64,000 bases of DNA from Robertkochia solimangrovi. Lineage in GTDB: Bacteria; Bacteroidota; Bacteroidia; Flavobacteriales; Flavobacteriaceae. The stretch lies in assembly GCF_007279655.1 (NCBI RefSeq), contig NZ_QKWN01000004.1, positions 124,001 through 188,000 on the forward strand. The letters run 5' to 3'. Below, in pieces: positions 59,263 to 64,000 of the stretch. The translations under genes and the position numbers were made by a program. The notes under the pieces were generated by a model that had not been told where the DNA came from, did not search any database, and saw only the letters and a program-made list of their open reading frames with translations. Each line of letters starts with the position of its first letter. Position 1 is the first letter of the stretch.

Positions 59263-62200
59263 ATGTTACAACCCCGGTTTGTCCTGAAATTTTCACTCAT
59301 ATTCCTTATGCTATGTTGCACCTGGGAAATTTTGGCATTCCAGAAGAATCCCGATCCGCTTCCGCATCACCTCAAATTCGAATATTTCAGTGTTGAATCC
59401 GGACTTTCTAATAATATAATTACCGATGTGGTTCAGGATTCTTTAGGTTATATATGGATCGCCACCAATGACGGATTGAATCGTTATAACGGAAACACAT
59501 TTTTAAATTTTAAAACGGAGAACGAATCGGAGAATAAACTGGTCTATAACTTTATCGAGCAACTCAAATTAAATGACCAGGGAGAACTTTATATAGTAAC
59601 GGGTGCCGGACTCAACATATATAACCCTAAAACAGAATCTTTCCGACTTTACGACACCTCCAATGGTCTGATTGGAAACGGACTCAGTTGTATGGAATTT
59701 GGAAAGAATGAGGAATTGATATTCGGAATCTACGAAGTAGGATTGCAGATCTTTGATCCTAAAAATCCGGAAAAGCGAATCCTATTGAACTTTAACGAGA
59801 ATGACGATAATACTATCTCCTCCAATCGAATATCTGATATTCAGTTACAAGGAAAGAACACATTATGGGTATCAACTTATGATAATGGGTTAAATAAAAT
59901 CGATTATGCTACCAAGAGTGTTAGAAGAGTTCCCTTTGGAGATAGAGATGACTATGGCTTGAAATCGATCAATTGCATGTATCTGGATAACAAAGACAAT
60001 CTTTGGCTCGGTACTAAAAGTGGCATCATGGTCTTTACCAGTGATAACGAGCGTATCCATATACCAGCAGGAAACGATCAGAACCGTGAGCTCAGTGACA
60101 ATGAAGTACTGGCCTTTGAAGTGGATGATTCCGGGAAAATGTGGGTAGGTATCCGTAACGGCGGATTAAACATCGTCGATCTTGAAGCATACCGAAATGA
60201 TGCCGAATCTGATGCAATTCAATGGTTCCTTCCCAATCAAAACGGCACCAGTGTCTACAACCGTACCGTTTCATGTTTGACGAAGGACAAAGAAAACAAT
60301 ATGTGGATCGGTACCAGTCTCGGGCTAAACTATGTCAATCCGCGTGGAAATCCATTAATACGTATCAGACACGAATCTAATTCCGGATCTCAAACGGTAA
60401 GCCATGACCGAATCAGAACACTTACCGAACGCTTTAACGGAGATATCTGGATCGGTACGGATGGGGGCGGACTCGACCTCTATAATCCGAAAAAAGGTTC
60501 CTACAAACATTTCAGACATGATGATTCAGATCCTCGCAGTCTATCGAACAACTACACCATCTCTTTGCTGGAAGATTCCAAAAAACGCGTGTGGATAGGA
60601 ACATATCAGGGAGGACTCAATCTACTTGACACGATCACGGGTAACACTCGAAAATACCTGCAGGGCAATGTTGAAGACGGCAGTGACGTTCGTGTCATTT
60701 TTGAAGACAGTAAGAACAGGATCTGGGCAGGCACCAATCGCGGCGGATTATATCGCTATAACGAAACAACCGATAAATTCGATTATATCGAGTCCCTCGG
60801 AAAAATGGATATACGGGACATCGCAGAAGATGAGAACAAACTATGGATGGCCACCTATGGAGATGGCCTATTACATTTTGATCCCGAGACCAACGATTAT
60901 AATACAATAGAAGCCGCCACGGTTCCCGAAATGCCGAGTAATATTGTTCACACCATAAAAATTCTCTCCGATCATTCTATTCTTGCGGGTACCGCCTATG
61001 GAGGACTTGTGCGTTGGTATCCAAAGACAGAAACGCTGAGGACATTCACAGACAGGAATGGTCTGAGCAATAATACCATCAATAGTATGGTATTTCGAAA
61101 TGAGCATGAAGTATGGTTGGGTACATTTAAAGGAATCAGCTACTACAACACCCTTAATGACACTATCAAGAACCTGAACTCCTACAGTCTCATAGCAACC
61201 AGTGACTTCAATAGTGGAGCGGCGATGCTTACCCGGGACAGTACACTGTATATGGGTGGAAATGCAGGATTATACATCATACAACCTGAAAAGATCTTCA
61301 ATTCCAACTCCGATTACTCCCTGCTTTTTGAAAATCTTAAATTGTTCAATAATAAGGTCGATGTTGCCAACGGGGATAAAGAGGCGATATTACAAGAATC
61401 ACTACCCTTTCAGGATCATGTAATTCTCAACCATGATCAGACATTGATCTCAGTTGATTTTAGTGTGCTCAAATATCCAAATGCCGGCAATATTAAATAT
61501 TCCTATTTATTAGAAGACTATCAGGATCATTGGGTAAATCTGAATAATAGCAATAGCATCAACCTTAATAAATTACCTCCGGGAGAATACAGGCTTATCG
61601 TGAAAGGAGCTATCAACCCGGAAAAAACGGTAACGAACTCCATGTTGATCACCATTCTCCCCCCCTTCTGGAAAACATTACCAGCATATTTATTATATTT
61701 CATTGTGGCATTAGGGCTCACCATATTAGGAATGCGCTATTATTCCGATCGTTTAAAGCTTAAGAATTCCTTGTTATTCGAAAAGAAGCAACGACAGCTG
61801 GAGAATGAACTAAACCTGGAACGCGTACGATTCTTTACCGGTTTCTCCCATGAACTAAAGACTCCGCTCAGTCTGATCATGGCACCTATCGAGGAGTTAA
61901 TCGAACAGACAGACAATAAAAAGCATAAGGATCAATTGAAAATGGTACACAGAAATTCAAAATATCTGTACCAGAACATCAAAAAATTACTTGAATTCAG
62001 AAAGGCAGAAACCGGCCTGAACCAGTTATCGATAGAAAAAACCGACATCACCGATTATATCACCCAGCTATTTAATAGTTATGAGACCATTGCAAAGTCA
62101 AGAGGAATAAGCCTGAAGCTCCACAAACCCGAACAGCAACTCTATATCTGGTGTGATATTGAAAAAGTTGAAATCATTATTCACAACCTGCTTTCCAATG

Positions 62201-63390
62201 CTTTTAAGCATACAGATCGCAATGGAACCATCAGTCTTTCACTTGCAAAGAAAGATAATATTTTAAGCATTTCGGTTTCGGATACCGGAAATGGTATTCC
62301 TGAAGAAGATCTACCACATATCTTTGACTGGTACTATCAATCAACCTCCTCAAACAGAAAGAAAGGAACCGGCATAGGGCTTGCTTTATCCAAAGTTTTT
62401 GCCGAGTTACATCAAGGTTCTATCATCGTTCAAAGTAAATTTCACGAAGGAGCGAAATTTACTCTGAACATACCTACAGATGCTTTCCGGGAACGCACTC
62501 AGCAATCGGAACCGGAAACGCCGGTAGAAAAGAAGATCTCTGAAATATATTCGGAAACATCAGATTCATGGAATATGGAGGAGCTTTCTGTGATTGATCC
62601 GGACAATGAACTCAGAATCGGAGAAGATAAAGAAAGAGAGGTTTTATTACTGATCGATGATAATGCAGATATCCTGCAATTCCTGGGTGGAATGCTGGAG
62701 ACCGAATACGACCTGATTTTTGCCGCTAACGGAAAAGAAGGAGTACAAAAAGCAAGGAAATATGTTCCGGACCTGATTGTATCAGATGTCATGATGCCTG
62801 AAAAAAGTGGTATGGATCTCTGTAAAGAATTAAAGGAGGACAAAATCACCTCACATATTCCGATCATTTTGCTTACCGCGAAAGCAAATACAGAAGGAAT
62901 CAACCAAGGATATGAAGAAGGAGCCGATGATTATATCACCAAACCTTTTAATCCAAAAATTCTTAAAACACGCATCAAGAACCTGATACAAAACCGAATA
63001 GGATTACGTAAATACTTCACAACGGAATCGGACGGACTTCCTGAAGACCCGGATAAACACATCAGCATCCTGGACAGCGAGAAGGAATTCCTGAGACAAT
63101 TCCAGGAACTTATCGAACGATTGATTCCGGAGGGCGATACCAATATTGAGACCCTTTGTTCAGAAATGGGCATGAGTCGTACTTCTCTGTTTCGAAAGAT
63201 CAAGGCTTTAACGGGTGGAAATATCAACGACTATGTTCGTAAGATCCGACTGCAGAAAGCCGTGTACCTTATCCGTTATGAGAAATACACGATTTCACAG
63301 GCATCCTATGAAGTAGGTTTCAAAAGTGTAAAGTATTTCAGGAAGATCTTTAAGGAAGCATATGGTAAATTACCTTCGGAGATCGAGTAA
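59263..63390 (+). CDS. Hybrid two-component system sensor/regulator (HTCS)
   Basis: The 1375-residue chain combines a signal peptide, about eight propeller repeats such as IWIATNDGLNRY and IWIGTDGGGLDL, a Y_Y_Y domain and one membrane segment near residues 804-824. Then come the histidine kinase with His863 in FSHELKTPL, the ATPase domain, a receiver with Asp1175 in VSDVMMP and a C-terminal AraC-type HTH. The periplasmic sensor binds oligosaccharide and the HTH activates the linked locus. It is divergent from the GH16-susCD operon it probably controls. Confidence 0.96.
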   Translation: MLQPRFVLKFSLIFLMLCCTWEILAFQKNPDPLPHHLKFEYFSVESGLSNNIITDVVQDSLGYIWIATNDGLNRYNGNTFLNFKTENESENKLVYNFIEQLKLNDQGELYIVTGAGLNIYNPKTESFRLYDTSNGLIGNGLSCMEFGKNEELIFGIYEVGLQIFDPKNPEKRILLNFNENDDNTISSNRISDIQLQGKNTLWVSTYDNGLNKIDYATKSVRRVPFGDRDDYGLKSINCMYLDNKDNLWLGTKSGIMVFTSDNERIHIPAGNDQNRELSDNEVLAFEVDDSGKMWVGIRNGGLNIVDLEAYRNDAESDAIQWFLPNQNGTSVYNRTVSCLTKDKENNMWIGTSLGLNYVNPRGNPLIRIRHESNSGSQTVSHDRIRTLTERFNGDIWIGTDGGGLDLYNPKKGSYKHFRHDDSDPRSLSNNYTISLLEDSKKRVWIGTYQGGLNLLDTITGNTRKYLQGNVEDGSDVRVIFEDSKNRIWAGTNRGGLYRYNETTDKFDYIESLGKMDIRDIAEDENKLWMATYGDGLLHFDPETNDYNTIEAATVPEMPSNIVHTIKILSDHSILAGTAYGGLVRWYPKTETLRTFTDRNGLSNNTINSMVFRNEHEVWLGTFKGISYYNTLNDTIKNLNSYSLIATSDFNSGAAMLTRDSTLYMGGNAGLYIIQPEKIFNSNSDYSLLFENLKLFNNKVDVANGDKEAILQESLPFQDHVILNHDQTLISVDFSVLKYPNAGNIKYSYLLEDYQDHWVNLNNSNSINLNKLPPGEYRLIVKGAINPEKTVTNSMLITILPPFWKTLPAYLLYFIVALGLTILGMRYYSDRLKLKNSLLFEKKQRQLENELNLERVRFFTGFSHELKTPLSLIMAPIEELIEQTDNKKHKDQLKMVHRNSKYLYQNIKKLLEFRKAETGLNQLSIEKTDITDYITQLFNSYETIAKSRGISLKLHKPEQQLYIWCDIEKVEIIIHNLLSNAFKHTDRNGTISLSLAKKDNILSISVSDTGNGIPEEDLPHIFDWYYQSTSSNRKKGTGIGLALSKVFAELHQGSIIVQSKFHEGAKFTLNIPTDAFRERTQQSEPETPVEKKISEIYSETSDSWNMEELSVIDPDNELRIGEDKEREVLLLIDDNADILQFLGGMLETEYDLIFAANGKEGVQKARKYVPDLIVSDVMMPEKSGMDLCKELKEDKITSHIPIILLTAKANTEGINQGYEEGADDYITKPFNPKILKTRIKNLIQNRIGLRKYFTTESDGLPEDPDKHISILDSEKEFLRQFQELIERLIPEGDTNIETLCSEMGMSRTSLFRKIKALTGGNINDYVRKIRLQKAVYLIRYEKYTISQASYEVGFKSVKYFRKIFKEAYGKLPSEIE

Positions 63391-63670
63391 TTTAATTATA
63401 GGGTAGACTTAAAATATTTGTATTCCCCCCGGACACCAGTGAATTAAGGATTAAGGATTATGGATTATGGGTTGTCAATTCTCAATTAAACGAAGTTTAA
63501 GAGTCACTTGCTATACAGTAAAGCAGTATATCGTCAACTATTCTCCGCTTTCTACAATCTATTTTCCGCGATCTTAACTTTGGCAATTAACACTTTTTGG
63601 CAATTGTCTTAAGAAGGCTTTAAGGTGGTCTTGGCCTTGCTTTTCGTACCTTTAGGGTAAAATAAATTCA
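63391..63670. other. Intergenic region between HTCS and the right-edge SDR gene
   Basis: It holds the second heptamer repeat at 63441-63475. A TACCTTTA box at about 63640 could belong to the SDR promoter, but no -33 element fits. No ORF was seen. Confidence 0.5.
63441..63475. repeat. Short tandem heptamer repeat (GGATTAA/GGATTAT)
   Basis: The units GAATTAA, GGATTAA, GGATTAT, GGATTAT, GGGTTGT stand in tandem. The same units occur in the opposite order at 31134-31166, about 32 kb away. Confidence 0.75.
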
Positions 63671-64000
63671 ATGAAAAATAAAACAATAATTATCACAGGA
63701 GCAGCCATGGGTCTGGGTCTGGCCGCTGCTGAAGAACTCGCCTCCCAGGGGGCAAATTTGGCACTGATCGATTATAATGATGAATCGTTACAGAATGCAG
63801 TGGAAAGTCTCAGTGGAAAATTCAAGGATGTCAAAATAATTTCGGTGAAAGCCGATGTTTCCGATGAGGAACAGGTAAAGAACTATGTAAATAAGACCCT
63901 GGAAGCATTCGGGCGTATCGACGGCTTATACAACAATGCAGGAATAGAAGGCCGACAGGCTCCGATGACAGAATATGATATGGATGTTTTCAAAAAAGTG
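63671..64000 (+). CDS. SDR family oxidoreductase, 3' truncated by window edge
   Basis: 110 codons are visible from the ATG at 63671. The cofactor motif TGAAMGLGLA (residues 9-18), Asp-ending strand 2 (LALIDYN) and NNAG (about residue 90) show an NAD-preferring classical SDR. The catalytic Tyr-Lys lies beyond the window. It follows the regulator gene by 280 bases and could belong to sugar catabolism; the substrate is unknown. Confidence 0.9.
   Translation, partial: MKNKTIIITGAAMGLGLAAAEELASQGANLALIDYNDESLQNAVESLSGKFKDVKIISVKADVSDEEQVKNYVNKTLEAFGRIDGLYNNAGIEGRQAPMTEYDMDVFKKV

Noticed and set aside
60092-60274. Minus-strand ORFs inside the HTCS and gltB genes
   Set aside because: They are antisense shadows of long, well-supported genes with no start signals or recognisable domains.

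Overview
The window comes from a Bacteroidota genome, most likely a marine member of the Flavobacteriaceae. Supporting signs are a SusC/SusD pair with glycoside hydrolases and a hybrid two-component regulator, a short primary sigma factor of 287 residues, promoters with a TAnnTTTG -7 box, few Shine-Dalgarno sequences, an NhaD-type antiporter and a GC content near 40 percent. No rRNA, CRISPR array, integrase or transposase was seen. Most of the window looks like stable chromosome.

Region 1 (1-5849) holds a truncated GH2 enzyme, a DUF502 membrane protein with an OprO/P-type porin, and a GH43 lipoprotein. Region 2 (5883-10671) holds metE under a cobalamin riboswitch, with a 49-residue ORF coupled to its stop codon, then a flavodoxin-like oxidoreductase, a methyltransferase and two tandem tRNA-Val(UAC) units, each with its own promoter and terminator. 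Region 3 (10673-16651) is a co-directional set: an amino-acid dehydrogenase, nhaD, exbB, exbD, a TonB/TolA-like protein and folC. Region 4 (16866-30109) carries anmK, an acyl-CoA dehydrogenase, a GHMP kinase with a nucleotidyltransferase, gltB-gltD, an OsmC protein, rpoD and rpe. Region 5 (30109-42071) carries ypdA, a CBS-domain protein, a small metallopeptidase, a GH3-family protein, a CE2-like esterase, a TrkH/TrkA pair with a pentapeptide-repeat protein, hpf, a secreted hydrolase and an outer-membrane protein bracketed by 9-bp minisatellites.

Region 6 (42466-63390) is a complete polysaccharide utilization locus. On the minus strand it reads GH16, SusC, SusD, GH2 beta-galactosidase, GH30, GH43, a two-module GH43, an SDR dehydrogenase and mannonate dehydratase. 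A hybrid two-component sensor/regulator is divergent at the end. The enzyme mix (GH30 of the beta-1,6-galactanase type, GH43 lacking the usual Asp base as in exo-beta-1,3-galactanases, GH2, GH16, uronate catabolism) suggests type II arabinogalactan as substrate. Outer-membrane capture by SusCD and surface or periplasmic trimming would release galactose, arabinose and uronate, the last going through UxuA to KDG. The substrate is an inference from the family combination. A second SDR gene runs off the right edge.

The most interesting items outside annotated genes are the coupled 49-residue ORF behind metE, a shared palindrome TGACATANGTCA upstream of hpf and the CBS gene, strong intergenic hairpins inside the utilization locus, paired minisatellites of the same 9-bp unit, and a possible frameshifted small membrane protein next to hpf.
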